A stretch of 64,000 nucleotides of DNA, taken from the NCBI RefSeq assembly GCF_004115925.1, contig NZ_SDDX01000029.1, positions 1 to 64,000 on the forward strand. Reading direction: 5' to 3'. The notes below the pieces were generated by a model, which made no database searches, was not told where the DNA came from, and saw only the letters and a list, made by a program, of their open reading frames with translations. The position numbers and the translations under genes were made by a program. Within the stretch, counting starts at the first letter, position 1. The number at the start of each line of letters is the position of its first letter. Origin of the DNA: Lelliottia nimipressuralis. GTDB lineage: Bacteria > Pseudomonadota > Gammaproteobacteria > Enterobacterales > Enterobacteriaceae. Positions 26,522-37,244 of this stretch are shown here, piece by piece.

Positions 26522-28716
26522 AGTGTTTCCCCTTTCAGCAGCGCGGGCTGGGTGGCTGGCTGCTTAATCACGTAACAGCGAACCTGTTTGCGCCCGTCGC
26601 ACTCTTCGACGTACACACCCTGGAGTTCCGGCGCGAAGCCCGGCAGAAGGTTAATCCCTTCTTCCAGCGCCGTGAAATAGCGCAGAACCGCGTCGCCCCA
26701 GACTTCACCCGGCACCACGCACAGCACGCCCGGTGGGTAAGGGAGCGCGCCTTCCGCGGCAATACGGCCTTCTGCATCGCGAAGAGGGACCAGCTCCACT
26801 TCGCCGCGCAGATAGGCGTAGTTCGCCGCCTGCGGGTTCATTTTCACTTGCGGGAAATGCGCCTTGCGGAACATCTCTTTTTGCAGCTGTTTCACGTTGT
26901 GACGGGCGTAAAGGTCATGCATCTCCTGGCAAATCTGGCGCAGAGAGTAACCGGCGTAGCGCTCAGGATGCTGCTTGTAGAGGGACGGCAGCACCTCTTT
27001 CAGCGGCGCATCGCTTTCCAGCAGCTTCTCGAAACGCACCAGTTGAGCGATCAGTTGCTGCAACTTGCCCATGTCTTCGGCAGGCGTGAGCAGGAACAGG
27101 ATGGAGTTGAGATCGCATTTTTCCGGGACGATGCCGTTTTCACGCAGGAAGTTAGCGAGGATGGTAGCCGGTACGCCGAAATCGTCGTATTCCCCGGTAC
27201 GGGCGTTGATGCCGGGCGTGGTCAGCAGGAGTTTGCACGGATCGATAAAATACTGATGCTCAGCGTAACCTTCGAAGGCATGCCAGTTTTCACCCGGTAC
27301 AAAATGGAAGAAGCGCAGATCCGTGGAGATCTCTGCCGTCGGCCAGCTTTCCCACGGCTTGCCATCTACCGTTTCAGGCACAAACGGGCGGATGAACTGG
27401 CAGTTTTGCAGGATCAGCTTGCGCGCTTCGATTCCGTTCACCACGCAGTCCATCCACATGTTGCGTCCGCTCTGGCCCTCATGCATGCGGGCGTTAATGT
27501 CCAGCGCGGCAAACAGCGGATAGAACGGGCTGGTGGAGGCGTGCATCATGAAAGCGTTGTTCAGACGTTTGTGTGGAACGTAGCGCTGCTGGCCTTTGAT
27601 ATGGCTGTCTTTTTTGTGGATCTGCGAAGTCTGAGAGAAGCCTGCCTGCTGTTTATGCACCGACTGAGTGACCAGAATCCCCGGATCGTTCTCATTCAGC
27701 TCCAGCAGCAGCGGGGAACAATCCGCCATCATGGGAATAAACTGCTCGTAGCCGACCCACGCCGAGTCAAACAGGATGTAGTCGCACAGATGACCAATCT
27801 TATCGACCACCTGACGGGCGTTGTAGATGGTGCCATCGTAGGTGCCGAGCTGAATGACTGCCAGGCGGAACGGACGCTGATCGCGCATCCGGCCCGGAGC
27901 CACTTCGGCCACCAGTTCGCGCAGATAATTCTCTTCGAAGCAATGGGCGTCAATCCCGCCGATAAAGCCGTACGGGTTGCGAGCGGTTTCCAGATAGACC
28001 GGCGTTGCACCGGCCTGCAGCAGCGCGCCGTGATGGTTAGATTTATGGTTGTTACGGTCAAACAGTACCAGATCGCCCGGCGTCAGCAGAGCGTTCAGCA
28101 CCACTTTGTTGGACGACGATGTGCCGTTCAGCACGAAGTAGGTCTTATCGGCGTTGAACACTTTCGCCGCATGTTTTTGTGCCGTACAGGGCGCACCTTC
28201 GTGAATGAGCAGATCGCCCATCGCCACGTCGGCATTGCACAGGTCAGAGCGGAACAGCGTCTCGCCAAAGAAATCGACAAACTGATTACCGGCAGGGTGA
28301 CGGCGGAAGAACTGACCGCCCTGATGCCCTGGGCAATCAAAGGCGCTGTTACCCTGTTTGACATAATCTACCAGCGCGCGGAAGAACGGCGGGCGCAGCT
28401 GAGTTTCATACTTCAGCGCGGCGGCTTCCAGCTGGCGTCCGTAGAAATCGTTGCTGGTGTCGTTGCACTCAAATACGCCGTGAATGCGTGGTAAATATTC
28501 GGCCGGAACCATCTCTTCTTTGTGCGTCGCGATAAATACCGGGATTCCAAAACCGGTGGCGTCTATTTCTTCAATGGTGCCATTAAAAATATCGCCGACG
28601 GCCAGTACTACGGCTGCCACATCAATATAATCGGTCGCACTGGCGTCGACCATTTCCCGAGTGGTGGTGAAGCAGTCCGGGCAAGCGCGGCTGGCAGCGA
28701 TTTTTAGCATTTTCAT
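26518..28716 (-). CDS. speF: Inducible ornithine decarboxylase
   Basis: A 732-residue PLP enzyme that turns ornithine into putrescine and CO2, identical in length to E. coli SpeF. The wing domain is residues 1-110. The PLP-binding Lys is in SVHKQQAGFSQ near residue 355, and NGTSSSNK and DSAWVGYEQF line the cofactor site. It is preceded by the leader peptide gene speFL and followed by potE with a 4-base overlap. Induction by ornithine and acid is expected through the leader. Confidence 0.97.
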   Translation of the reverse strand: MKMLKIAASRACPDCFTTTREMVDASATDYIDVAAVVLAVGDIFNGTIEEIDATGFGIPVFIATHKEEMVPAEYLPRIHGVFECNDTSNDFYGRQLEAAALKYETQLRPPFFRALVDYVKQGNSAFDCPGHQGGQFFRRHPAGNQFVDFFGETLFRSDLCNADVAMGDLLIHEGAPCTAQKHAAKVFNADKTYFVLNGTSSSNKVVLNALLTPGDLVLFDRNNHKSNHHGALLQAGATPVYLETARNPYGFIGGIDAHCFEENYLRELVAEVAPGRMRDQRPFRLAVIQLGTYDGTIYNARQVVDKIGHLCDYILFDSAWVGYEQFIPMMADCSPLLLELNENDPGILVTQSVHKQQAGFSQTSQIHKKDSHIKGQQRYVPHKRLNNAFMMHASTSPFYPLFAALDINARMHEGQSGRNMWMDCVVNGIEARKLILQNCQFIRPFVPETVDGKPWESWPTAEISTDLRFFHFVPGENWHAFEGYAEHQYFIDPCKLLLTTPGINARTGEYDDFGVPATILANFLRENGIVPEKCDLNSILFLLTPAEDMGKLQQLIAQLVRFEKLLESDAPLKEVLPSLYKQHPERYAGYSLRQICQEMHDLYARHNVKQLQKEMFRKAHFPQVKMNPQAANYAYLRGEVELVPLRDAEGRIAAEGALPYPPGVLCVVPGEVWGDAVLRYFTALEEGINLLPGFAPELQGVYVEECDGRKQVRCYVIKQPATQPALLKGETL

Positions 28717-28972
28717 ATTTGTCTCTTTATTTTAGGCAATATTTGTCCTACGACTTCGTATAAATAAGAAATCGAAATAGTCCGGAAAAAAAAGCAAAGA
28801 GGAGCCGCTGATAAAAAATCAGTGAATTGCTTTTTGATGAGTTAAATCCCAGGCCGTCCGGAAACGGAATAGACAGGATTTAAGGAAAAGGAGCGCAGCG
28901 CCCACAGGCAAATGCCTGTAAGTCAGGGTGTTTCAGGAGAACCTGTAAGCAGACGCGCCCTGGGTCGAAGGA

Positions 28973-29077
28973 CTACCGGGCGTTGAAGAAGTGAAAGTCA
29001 AAGCTATTGCGGTGGGCGAACATCATAATATGCGTTGTTCGCCTTATATGCGGCATTAAACGATTATTGTTTTCCAT
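28973..29077 (-). CDS. speFL: SpeFL, ornithine-sensing leader peptide
   Basis: A 34-codon frame on the minus strand, about 255 bases before speF. It starts MENNNRLMPHIRRTTH and ends FDFHFFNAR. In E. coli, speFL of 34 codons senses L-ornithine in the ribosome exit tunnel. It arrests and thereby prevents Rho termination ahead of speF. The sensing stretch HIRR (residues 10-13) and the C-terminal NSFDFHFFNAR are fully kept. Differences from the E. coli peptide as I recall it are few and lie outside these parts (for example MMF for MKF near residue 19). Confidence 0.9.
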   Translation of the reverse strand: MENNNRLMPHIRRTTHIMMFAHRNSFDFHFFNAR

Positions 29078-29356
29078 GACTGTTTTTCCTTTCAGTAATT
29101 GAAAGCAAGGCCATTTTATCCATGAAAAGGCAGCAAACCGTGAAGAAGATCACCAATAACCGATCAAATCAGAAATAAATATTCGTTTTGCGTGAATAGA
29201 GTAGTGCATAACGCTGTTTTGTATTACTAATGTTAATACAATGTATTCATGGTGTTTTTATTTAATTTAAAGAGGGCGGGAATAGGTGTTTTCGTAATAA
29301 TTAAAAACGCAGAAATATGTTGTACTAATTTAATTGAGTTAATTCTGAATAGTTAT
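29078..29356. other. AT-rich gap between speFL and kdpE
   Basis: About 280 bases with no supportable gene. It should contain the acid-inducible speF promoter (reading leftward) and the end of the kdp transcript. A weak A/T hairpin near 29286-29310 could be the kdpE terminator. Confidence 0.4.
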
Positions 29357-30034
29357 TCAAAGCATAAACCGATAACCGATACCGGTTTCAGTTAATAAAT
29401 GGCGGGGGCGTGCGGGGTCAGCCTCAAGTTTTTGACGAAGGTGGCCCATATATATGCGTAAATAATGACTATGCTCAACGGCGTTCGGTCCCCAGACCTG
29501 ATTAAGCAGCTGGCGCTGGGTCAGTACTTTGCCGTGATTGTTAAGCAGCACGGCCAGCAGGCGAAACTCAATCGGGGTGAGGTGAATCTCTTGGGTACCG
29601 CGCAGAATTCGACGGGCAGGCAGATCGACCTGGATATCTGAAAAGGTAAACACCGGATCGGACGGCGTCGTCGCACTGTGGCGGCGCAGCGCCACGCGCA
29701 GGCGAGCCTGAAGTTCACCAATACCAAAAGGTTTGCTGAGATAGTCATCGGCCCCGGCGTCCAGCGCCGCAATTTTATCCGTCTCTTCGGCGCGGGCAGA
29801 GAGCACAATGATGGGCATTTGGCTCCACTGGCGCACTTCGCGAATAAAATCGAGACCGTCGCCGTCGGGGAGGCCTAAATCGAGGATCACCAGGTCGGGT
29901 TTGCGGGTGGCCGCTTCGATAAGTCCGCGCTGTAATGTCCCGGCGTCATACACGCGCAAGCCGTCTCCCTCCAGCGCAGCGCGCAGGAAACGGCTAATGG
30001 CGAGTTCGTCTTCAACAATCAGGACGTTAATCAC
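29357..30034 (-). CDS. kdpE: KdpE response regulator
   Basis: A 225-residue OmpR/PhoB-type regulator, E. coli length. The receiver domain has phospho-acceptor Asp52 in VILDLGLPDGDG and the Lys of YLSKPFG near residue 104. The winged-helix domain follows (LTPIEFRLLAVLL...RIYMGHLRQKLE). It activates kdpFABC when phosphorylated. Its start overlaps the kdpD distal frame by four bases. A matching KdpE site lies upstream of kdpF. Confidence 0.97.
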   Translation of the reverse strand: MINVLIVEDELAISRFLRAALEGDGLRVYDAGTLQRGLIEAATRKPDLVILDLGLPDGDGLDFIREVRQWSQMPIIVLSARAEETDKIAALDAGADDYLSKPFGIGELQARLRVALRRHSATTPSDPVFTFSDIQVDLPARRILRGTQEIHLTPIEFRLLAVLLNNHGKVLTQRQLLNQVWGPNAVEHSHYLRIYMGHLRQKLEADPARPRHLLTETGIGYRFML

Positions 30035-30885
30035 AAATCCTCGGGTAATTCATTCATTTCTGGCGGGACATCCAGCGGAAGTGTAACACAAAAACAGGCT
30101 CCTCCTTCCGGTCGGTTGTGGGCGGTAATGGTTCCGCCGTGCACATCGACAATCGCCTGACAGATGGCCAGCCCCAGCCCGACACCGGGAATGGCCGACT
30201 CTTTATTCCCGCGCGCAAACTTCTCAAAAATCGCGCTTTCCTGACCGGACGGAATGCCCGGCCCGTCGTCCCACACTTCAAGGCGCAGTGCCTGATGCGC
30301 GACGCCCGCCGTTAAACCAATTTCCGCTTTTGCGCCCGCGTATTTCGCCGCATTCTCCAGCAGATTAATCAGCACCCGCTCAAACAGCGGCCCGTCGACG
30401 TGGATCAGCGTGAGCGGTTCAGGCATGTCGAGGGTGATATGGCGACCGCCCAGCCCTGGCTCCAGCATTTGTAACGCGCTGCCGACCACCTCTTCCAGCG
30501 TCAGCCACTCTTTTTTAAGGTTAAACCCACCGGACTGAATACGCGCCATATCGAGCAAATTATTCACCAGCCGGGTGGTGTTCAGCACGTGCTGGCGGAT
30601 CTCGCTAGCCTGCAGAGCGTGAGGGGAATTCTCCGCCGCCAGGTCGAGGGTCAGGATCTCCGACTGGCCAAACAGCACCGTTAGCGGCGTGCGCAGATCG
30701 TGGGAGAGCGCCGCCAGCAGGGAGTTGCGAATACTTTCGCGCTCGCTCGCCAGCCGCGCCTGCTCTTCGCTGGTGGTCAGGGCCAGACGCTCCAGCGCGC
30801 TGGCAACCAGCAGGGTAAAGGTTTCCAGCAGACGCTGCTGTTCCGGGATCATCAGCTGTCGCAGATTCGACGGCTCAACAATCAC
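30031..30885 (-). CDS. kdpD: KdpD distal fragment: histidine-kinase domain
   Basis: A 284-codon frame holding the C-terminal third of KdpD. The H-box ALSHDLRTPLT has His62 of this fragment, with N-box LLENAAKYAG, G1 DDGPGIP and G2 GVGLGLAI. It begins at GTG within GGTGATTG, where the TGA of the upstream frame overlaps by four bases. In one-piece KdpD the residues around this join run on without a break, so this is a frameshifted gene. If expressed alone by coupling it would be a soluble kinase lacking its sensor. No strong ribosome site precedes the GTG. Confidence 0.85.
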   Translation of the reverse strand: MIVEPSNLRQLMIPEQQRLLETFTLLVASALERLALTTSEEQARLASERESIRNSLLAALSHDLRTPLTVLFGQSEILTLDLAAENSPHALQASEIRQHVLNTTRLVNNLLDMARIQSGGFNLKKEWLTLEEVVGSALQMLEPGLGGRHITLDMPEPLTLIHVDGPLFERVLINLLENAAKYAGAKAEIGLTAGVAHQALRLEVWDDGPGIPSGQESAIFEKFARGNKESAIPGVGLGLAICQAIVDVHGGTITAHNRPEGGACFCVTLPLDVPPEMNELPEDL

Positions 30886-32717
30886 CAGCCCCAGGGTTTT
30901 GTCGGCGTGCGCAGGGGGAGAATCAGATAGGGCACGCCGGGCAGCGTATCGGTTCCGGCACCGGCGGGCAGCCCTTTGTCAAAACTCCAGCGGGCGATGG
31001 CTTCATTCCACGGCGTCATGCCGTTGGCCGAGGTGAGCGGGCGCAGTTTTCCGTGTTCGTCCGGGAGCAAAATCAGGCTGCTGGCCTGGAATGTGGAGCG
31101 AATAAACTGCTCGCTGGTCTGGACGATATCCAGCGGCGTGCGCCCGACGGCCAGCGATTTCGACATCTCATACAGATGGCGCGTGCGCTGTTCGCGGTAG
31201 CGGGCGATACGCGCCTGATAGCGCACGCCCGCAGTGAGATTACCAATCACCAGCCCGACGGTCAGCATCACGGCAAACGTCAGAATGTACTGCACATCCG
31301 ACACCGCCAGCGTGCCGCGCGGGGCGATGAAGAAGAGGTCAAAGCTGGCGACGTTAATGATCGTCGCCAGTACCGACGGCCAGCGCCCGTAGAGCAAAGC
31401 CACCACCACCACACCCAGCAGATAGACCATTACCAGGTTGGCGGCGTCAAAGGCAATCAGCCATTGGCTTGCGACAATGGTGATCAGGGCGCAAAGCACC
31501 GTCGCCACCAGGCAGCCTCTGAGCTGGATGCGCCATTTATCGCCAAAGCTGCGGGCGTCAGGCGTGCGGCTGGGGAGGGGGGCTGGTTTTTCGTCGAGCG
31601 CGACAATCACCAGATCCAGATCCGGCGCGCGTTTCGCCAGTTTGTCAGCGAAAGATTCGCGGCTGAACCAGCGGCGATGCTGACGACGCCCGATGACGAT
31701 TTTGCCGAGATTATGTTCCCTGGCGTAGCGCAGGATAGCTTTATCTTCTGCCGGATCGGACAGGGTAGCGGTCTCCGCGCCTAACTCCTGGGCGAGGCGC
31801 AGGGCGCTGAGGATAGCGCGCCGCTGGTTTTCCGGCAGGGCGTGCAGGTGTGGGGTTTCGACGTAAACTGCATGCCAGGCGCTGCCAAATTTTGCCGCCA
31901 GCCGCGCGGCGGTGCGCACCAGTTTCTCGTTGCCGCCGCTGTGCCCGATGCAGAGCAAAATGGCGTCGCGGGTATGCCAGACGCGGTCCTGCCCCTGTCG
32001 GTCGCGCCAGGCGCGCATCTGATCGTCCACCCGATCGGCGGTGCGTCGCAGCGCCAGTTCGCGCAGGGCAATCAGGTTCCCTTTACGGAAAAAGTGCTCG
32101 ATAGCGCGTTCGGCCTGCCCGGCGATATAGACTTTGCCCTCGTTCAGGCGCTGGCGCAGATCGTCCGGGGGGAGATCGACCAGCACCACTTCATCGGCGG
32201 AATCAAAAAAGGGATCGGGGACGGTTTCACGCACCTGAATGCCGGTGACGCCGCTGACCACGTCGTTCAGGCTTTCCAGATGCTGCACGTTAACGGTGGT
32301 AAAGACGTCGATACCCGCTTCCAGCAGCTCTTCGACATCCTGCCAGCGTTTGGGGTGACGCGAGCCTGGCGCATTACTGTGCGCCAGTTCGTCCATCAGA
32401 ATTAATGCCGGACGGCGGGCGAGGGCGGCGTCGAGATCAAACTCGGAGACCAGACGGCTGCGATGGCTGATGCGACGCGCCGGCTGCGTCGCCAGCCCCT
32501 CCAGCAGCGCCGCCGTCTCTTTGCGCCCGTGGGTTTCCACCACGCCGATGAGAATATCCAGCCCCTGCGCCCGCAAACGCTGCGCTTCGGTTAGCATGGC
32601 GTAGGTTTTCCCGACGCCCGCACAGGCGCCGAAAAACACTTTTAATTTGCCGCGATGCGCTTCAGCGGTCTGCTCAAGCAGCCGATCCGGATTCGGGCGC
32701 AGGGGCTCGTCGGTCAT
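30882..32717 (-). CDS. kdpD: KdpD proximal fragment: sensor, membrane and GAF parts
   Basis: A 611-codon frame with the N-terminal two thirds of the K+/osmotic sensor kinase KdpD. Walker A-like GACAGVGKT is at residues 30-38, a USP-like domain at about 250-370 and four membrane helices at about 400-500. Part of a GAF domain follows. The frame then runs out through PTKPWGW to TGA, whereas shifting one frame near 30908 restores a KTLGLVIVEP-type sequence and joins the kinase domain. A single base missing near 30905-30911 explains it. Its ATG directly follows the kdpC stop (TAAATG). Confidence 0.88.
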   Translation of the reverse strand: MTDEPLRPNPDRLLEQTAEAHRGKLKVFFGACAGVGKTYAMLTEAQRLRAQGLDILIGVVETHGRKETAALLEGLATQPARRISHRSRLVSEFDLDAALARRPALILMDELAHSNAPGSRHPKRWQDVEELLEAGIDVFTTVNVQHLESLNDVVSGVTGIQVRETVPDPFFDSADEVVLVDLPPDDLRQRLNEGKVYIAGQAERAIEHFFRKGNLIALRELALRRTADRVDDQMRAWRDRQGQDRVWHTRDAILLCIGHSGGNEKLVRTAARLAAKFGSAWHAVYVETPHLHALPENQRRAILSALRLAQELGAETATLSDPAEDKAILRYAREHNLGKIVIGRRQHRRWFSRESFADKLAKRAPDLDLVIVALDEKPAPLPSRTPDARSFGDKWRIQLRGCLVATVLCALITIVASQWLIAFDAANLVMVYLLGVVVVALLYGRWPSVLATIINVASFDLFFIAPRGTLAVSDVQYILTFAVMLTVGLVIGNLTAGVRYQARIARYREQRTRHLYEMSKSLAVGRTPLDIVQTSEQFIRSTFQASSLILLPDEHGKLRPLTSANGMTPWNEAIARWSFDKGLPAGAGTDTLPGVPYLILPLRTPTKPWGW

Positions 32718-33293
32718 TTAGTTTTTCCTTAGCGCGTCCAGCGCCAGATTCAGCTCAACAATATTCACGACCGGCATGCCGATAAAGCTGACCAGCGGTT
32801 TTTGCGTGTGTTCAGCAACCAGTTTGTTGACCTGGTCAGTGGTCAGCCCGCGCGCGGCGGCCACGCGCGGGATTTGCCACGTCACAGCGGCGGGCGTCAG
32901 GCTATAATCCAGCCCGCTGGACGAAGCGGTGACCAGTTCAACGGGCACCGTCGGGTTCGCCTGCGGGTTAGCCGCGCGCAGGGCGCTGACGCGTTCACTC
33001 ACGGCTTTATCCAGTTCAGGATTACTTCCTGCCAGGTTGCTGCCACCCGATGCCATTGGATTATACGGGGTTTCAGCGGTGGCGGAAGGACGCCCCTGAA
33101 AGTAACGGGCATCGGTAAAGTTCTGCCCGATCAGGCGCGAACCGCGGCTCTCACCGTTTTGCATAATCAGCGAGCCGTTGGCCTGATCCTTAAACCACCA
33201 CTGGCCCAGCGCGGTGGTCACCAGCGGGTAAAGCCCACCGGTAATCAGCGACAGCAGAATAAACAGAAGTATAGCGGGACGTAACATAGTCAT
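32718..33293 (-). CDS. kdpC: KdpC subunit of the K+-transporting ATPase
   Basis: A 191-residue subunit with one N-terminal membrane helix (residues 4-30) and a periplasmic domain with [13 protein letters not shown] and [12 protein letters not shown]. It acts with KdpB in ATP-driven K+ uptake and raises nucleotide affinity. It lies 12 bases downstream of kdpB and directly abuts kdpD. Confidence 0.96.
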   Translation of the reverse strand: MTMLRPAILLFILLSLITGGLYPLVTTALGQWWFKDQANGSLIMQNGESRGSRLIGQNFTDARYFQGRPSATAETPYNPMASGGSNLAGSNPELDKAVSERVSALRAANPQANPTVPVELVTASSSGLDYSLTPAAVTWQIPRVAAARGLTTDQVNKLVAEHTQKPLVSFIGMPVVNIVELNLALDALRKN

Positions 33294-33305
33294 TTGATTT
33301 CTCTC

Positions 33306-35354
33306 TTAAACCAGCCCGAACAGGGTCAGTAACAGGTCGATAATTTTGATCCCGATAAAGGGCACCACTAATCCACCAAGACCATAAATCCACAGGTTGC
33401 GGCGCAGCATCGCGGCTGCCGTCAGCGGTTTATAGCTCACCCCTTTCAGCGCCAGCGGGATCAGGAAAACAATGATCAGGGCGTTGAAGATCACGGCGCT
33501 GAGAATCGCCGACGCGGGCGAGTGCAGATGCATCACGTTCAGCGCGTTAAGCTGCGGATAGGTGGCAGCAAACGCGGCCGGGATAATGGCGAAATATTTC
33601 GCCACATCGTTGGCGATACTGAAGGTGGTGAGCGACCCGCGCGTCATCAGCATCTGTTTACCGATATGGACCACCTCGATAAGTTTGGTCGGGTTAGAGT
33701 CCAGATCGACCATGTTCCCCGCTTCTTTTGCCGCCTGGGTGCCGGAGTTCATCGCCACCGCAACGTCAGCCTGCGCCAGTGCCGGGGCATCGTTGGTGCC
33801 GTCGCCGGTCATCGCCACCAGACGGCCTTCCGCCTGGTACTGGCGGATCAGCGCCAGCTTCGCTTCCGGCGTCGCTTCGGAGAGGAAATCGTCCACCCCC
33901 GCTTCGGCGGCAATGGCGGCAGCGGTAAGACGGTTATCCCCGGTGATCATCACCGTTTTGATCCCCATTTTGCGCAGCTGGGCAAAGCGTTCTTTGATGC
34001 CGCCTTTGACGATATCTTTCAGGGCGATCACCCCCAGCACGTTAGCCCCTTCAGCGACCACCAGCGGGGTGGCACCCTGACGCGCCACGCTTTCCACCAG
34101 CTGATCGACCTGCGGAGGGAAGTGGCCGTTATTGGCTTCGATGTGGCGACGAATGGCGTCCACGGAACCTTTACGGATCATGCGATCCTGAATGTTAATC
34201 CCGCTCATCCGCGTTTGCGCCGTGAAGGGCACAAAAGTGGCGTGCAGGCTCTGCACATCGCGCTGGCGCAGATTGAAGCGCTGTTTAGCCAGAATCACGA
34301 TGCTGCGGCCTTCCGGCGTTTCATCCGCCAGCGAGGAGAGTTGCGCCGCATCGGCCAGCGTTTTCTCATCGACACCCGGCGCAGGCAGGAAGTCCGACGC
34401 CTGACGGTTGCCGAGAGTAATGGTCCCGGTTTTATCCAGCAGCAGCACGTCCACGTCGCCCGCCGCTTCGACCGCGCGGCCGCTGGTGGCGATCACGTTC
34501 GCGCCGAGCATCCGGCTCATCCCGGCCACGCCGATGGCCGACAGCAGACCGCCGATGGTGGTCGGGATCAGGCAGACCAGCAGGGCCACCAGCACCGTGA
34601 CGCTTACCGCCGTGCCGCCGTAAGCGGAGAACGGCCACAGGGTGGCGGTCGCCAGCAGGAAGACGATGGTCAGGGCTACCAGCAGAATGGTGAGCGCGAT
34701 TTCATTTGGCGTTTTGCGACGCTGCGCGCCTTCGACCATGGCGATCATCCGGTCGAGGAAGGTTTCGCCCGGATTGACGCTGCACTGGATCACCAGCCAG
34801 TCAGAGAGAATGCGCGTCCCGCCCGTGACCGAGGCAAAATCGCCGCCGGACTCACGGATCACCGGCGCGGACTCCCCGGTGATGGCGCTTTCGTCCACTG
34901 ACGCGCCGCCTTCGATCACCTCCCCGTCGCAGGGGATAATATCGCCCGCTTCTACCAGCACCACGTCGCCTTTGCGCAGTTCATCGGCCGGGACGTGATC
35001 CATCTGTGCGCCATATTTCGGCTCACGCAATTTGCGGGCAAACGCGGTCTTTTTGACCCCTTTCAGGCTGTTGGCCTGCGCTTTGCTACGGCCTTCCGCC
35101 AGCGCTTCGGCAAAGTTGGCGAACAGCACTGTAAACCACAGCCACAGGCTGATGGCCCCGGTAAACAGGGCGTCGCCCGTCAGGTGTCCGGTGCTCATGG
35201 CGATGGCAAGCGCGGTGGTGACCACGCTGCCAATCCAGACGATAAACATCACCGGGTTGTGCCACTGCACCCGCGGGCTGAGTTTTTTCACCGCATCCAT
35301 CAACGCCTGGCGAACCAGTGTCGGTTCTAAGAGGGCCAGTTGTTTACGACTCAT
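33306..35354 (-). CDS. kdpB: KdpB, P-type ATPase subunit
   Basis: A 682-residue P-type ATPase, exactly the E. coli length. The phosphorylated Asp lies in [11 protein letters not shown] near residue 307. SGESAPV is the actuator-domain TGES-type motif, and [12 protein letters not shown] is the hinge motif. It hydrolyses ATP to drive K+ transport through KdpA. It lies 19 bases after kdpA in kdpFABC. Confidence 0.98.
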   Translation of the reverse strand: MSRKQLALLEPTLVRQALMDAVKKLSPRVQWHNPVMFIVWIGSVVTTALAIAMSTGHLTGDALFTGAISLWLWFTVLFANFAEALAEGRSKAQANSLKGVKKTAFARKLREPKYGAQMDHVPADELRKGDVVLVEAGDIIPCDGEVIEGGASVDESAITGESAPVIRESGGDFASVTGGTRILSDWLVIQCSVNPGETFLDRMIAMVEGAQRRKTPNEIALTILLVALTIVFLLATATLWPFSAYGGTAVSVTVLVALLVCLIPTTIGGLLSAIGVAGMSRMLGANVIATSGRAVEAAGDVDVLLLDKTGTITLGNRQASDFLPAPGVDEKTLADAAQLSSLADETPEGRSIVILAKQRFNLRQRDVQSLHATFVPFTAQTRMSGINIQDRMIRKGSVDAIRRHIEANNGHFPPQVDQLVESVARQGATPLVVAEGANVLGVIALKDIVKGGIKERFAQLRKMGIKTVMITGDNRLTAAAIAAEAGVDDFLSEATPEAKLALIRQYQAEGRLVAMTGDGTNDAPALAQADVAVAMNSGTQAAKEAGNMVDLDSNPTKLIEVVHIGKQMLMTRGSLTTFSIANDVAKYFAIIPAAFAATYPQLNALNVMHLHSPASAILSAVIFNALIIVFLIPLALKGVSYKPLTAAAMLRRNLWIYGLGGLVVPFIGIKIIDLLLTLFGLV

Positions 35355-35373
35355 GACTGATATCTCCGCTCTG

Positions 35374-37053
35374 TTAGCGTAAAGAAAGATGTTCCGCGAC
35401 CGGGCCTAACGCGAGGGCGGGGATAAAGGTCAGGGCACCGACCAGCAGGATGGTGCCAATCAGCAGGCCAATAAACAGCGCGCCGTGTGTCGGGAGCGTA
35501 CCGGTTGAGGTGGGCTGAATCTTTTTACTCACCAGCGATCCGGCGATAGCCAGTACCGGCACGATCACCCCAAAGCGGCCCACGAACATGCAGAACGCCA
35601 GCAGGCAGTTCCAGAACGGAGAGTTGGCGCTTAACCCGGCAAAGGCGCTGCCGTTGTTGTTGGCCGCAGACGACACGGCGTAGAGCACTTCGCTAAAGCC
35701 GTGGATGCCTGGGTTGAAAATGCCGCTGCGCCCGGCCTCGGTCATTAGGGCCAGCGCGGTGCCCATCAGCACCAGCGCAGGGGTTACCAGGATGGCGAGG
35801 GCGGTCAGTTTCATTTCGCGCACGTCGATTTTTTTACCCAGATACTCCGGCGTGCGGCCAATCATCAGCCCGGCGATAAACACCGCCAGCAGAACGAACA
35901 GCAGCATGCCGTACAGACCGGCACCGACGCCGCCGAAGACCACTTCGCCAATCTGCATCAGCCACAGAGGGATCATCCCGCCGAGGGCCGTGAAGGAGTC
36001 ATGCATCCCGTTGACGGCGCCGCAGGAGGCGGCCGTTGTCACCACCGCGTACAGGCTGGTGGCGAGGATGCCGAAGCGGCTCTCTTTGCCTTCCATATTG
36101 ATACTGCTGTCAGCGCCCAGCTGCAGGAAATGGCTGTTGCCGTGCCACTCCGCCCACATCACCAGCGCCGCGCAGACCACAAAGATAATCGACATCGCCC
36201 ACAGCAATGTCCGGCCCTGACGGCGGTCATTTACCACATCACCAAAGGCGAAACAGAGCGCGGCGGGGATCAGGAAGATCGCCAGCATCTGCACGATGTT
36301 GGTCAGCGCGGTCGGGTTCTCGAACGGATGCGAGGAGTTGGCGTTAAAGAAACCCCCGCCGTTGGTGCCCAGCATTTTGATCGCTTCCTGCGATGCCACT
36401 GGCCCCATCGGCAGCATCTGTTTCACGCCTTCAAGAGAGGTGTAAGACGAGTAGGGCAGCAGGTTTTGCAGGGTGCCTTGCTGAATAAAGAACAGGGCGA
36501 TCAGCAGAGCAATCGGCAGCAGTAGCCACAGGGTAATGCGCGTGAGATCGACCCAGGCGTTGCCCAGGGTGCTGATTTTCTGGCGGGCGAAGGCGCGGAT
36601 AAGGGCGAAGATCACCGCAATGCCGCTGGCGGCAGAGAGGAAGTTCTGCACCGTTAGCCCCACCATCTGGCTGAAATAGCTGAGGGTGGTTTCACCGGCA
36701 TACGACTGCCAGTTGGTGTTACTGACAAAGCTGACGGCAGTATTGAGCGCCAGATGCCACGACAGGCCCGGCAGCTGCTGCGGGTTCAGTGGCAGAATAC
36801 CTTGCAGCATCAGCATTGCGAACAGCACCACCAGCCCGACGATATTCAGCAGCACAATGGCGATAAGATACTGCCGCCAGTTCATCTCCTGGGTGTTGAT
36901 CCCAAGTACGCGCCAGATCCCGTTTTCGACGCCCCCAATCACCGGCAGCGCGCCGCCGTTAATCATCCGCGCCAGCCAGCTTCCCAGCGGCCTTGCAAGC
37001 AGGAAAAGCACCAGCAGGAAGCTGGCGATCAGTAAAAATGCCTGGGCCACCAT
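35374..37053 (-). CDS. kdpA: KdpA, K+-channel-like subunit
   Basis: A 559-residue membrane protein of the K+ transporter superfamily that binds and conducts K+. Four selectivity-loop segments are visible, including [33 protein letters not shown] and NNNGSAFAG. Two residues longer than E. coli KdpA. The ATG overlaps the kdpF stop by one base (TGATG). Confidence 0.98.
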   Translation of the reverse strand: MVAQAFLLIASFLLVLFLLARPLGSWLARMINGGALPVIGGVENGIWRVLGINTQEMNWRQYLIAIVLLNIVGLVVLFAMLMLQGILPLNPQQLPGLSWHLALNTAVSFVSNTNWQSYAGETTLSYFSQMVGLTVQNFLSAASGIAVIFALIRAFARQKISTLGNAWVDLTRITLWLLLPIALLIALFFIQQGTLQNLLPYSSYTSLEGVKQMLPMGPVASQEAIKMLGTNGGGFFNANSSHPFENPTALTNIVQMLAIFLIPAALCFAFGDVVNDRRQGRTLLWAMSIIFVVCAALVMWAEWHGNSHFLQLGADSSINMEGKESRFGILATSLYAVVTTAASCGAVNGMHDSFTALGGMIPLWLMQIGEVVFGGVGAGLYGMLLFVLLAVFIAGLMIGRTPEYLGKKIDVREMKLTALAILVTPALVLMGTALALMTEAGRSGIFNPGIHGFSEVLYAVSSAANNNGSAFAGLSANSPFWNCLLAFCMFVGRFGVIVPVLAIAGSLVSKKIQPTSTGTLPTHGALFIGLLIGTILLVGALTFIPALALGPVAEHLSLR

Positions 37054-37142
37054 CAGAACGCCTCCGCATTAATCAGGGCATAAATCAAATAGCCCAACAA
37101 CAGGAACACCAGCACGATGCCAGCAATCAGACCTGCACTCAC
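37053..37142 (-). CDS. kdpF: KdpF, small stabilising subunit
   Basis: A 29-residue single-helix membrane peptide starting [12 protein letters not shown] and ending ALINAEAF, with length and sequence matching E. coli KdpF. The start is GTG with a strong GGAGGTG ribosome site, and the stop overlaps the kdpA ATG. It helps stabilise the KdpABC complex. Confidence 0.93.
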   Translation of the reverse strand: MSAGLIAGIVLVFLLLGYLIYALINAEAF

Positions 37143-37221
37143 AATTCACCTCCGGGTGACTTTTGTCGTTGTGCAAAAGGTAGGATTTATGGCGCAAAGA
37201 TTTCGCAAAAATCAGCGGGGT

Positions 37222-37244
37222 GGGTGTAAAAAAAGTATAAAAAT
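37222..37244 (-). promoter_or_regulatory. KdpE binding site upstream of kdpF
   Basis: Minus strand CATTTTTATACTTTTTTTAC followed by ACC is the T-rich 23-bp site known for KdpE in E. coli. It lies about 80 bases before the kdpF start. The rest of the 300-base gap to ybfA shows no gene. Confidence 0.8.

Noticed and set aside
26848..28494. 548-codon open frame opposite speF
   Set aside because: Antisense shadow; the minus-strand speF is a full-length known protein over the same span.
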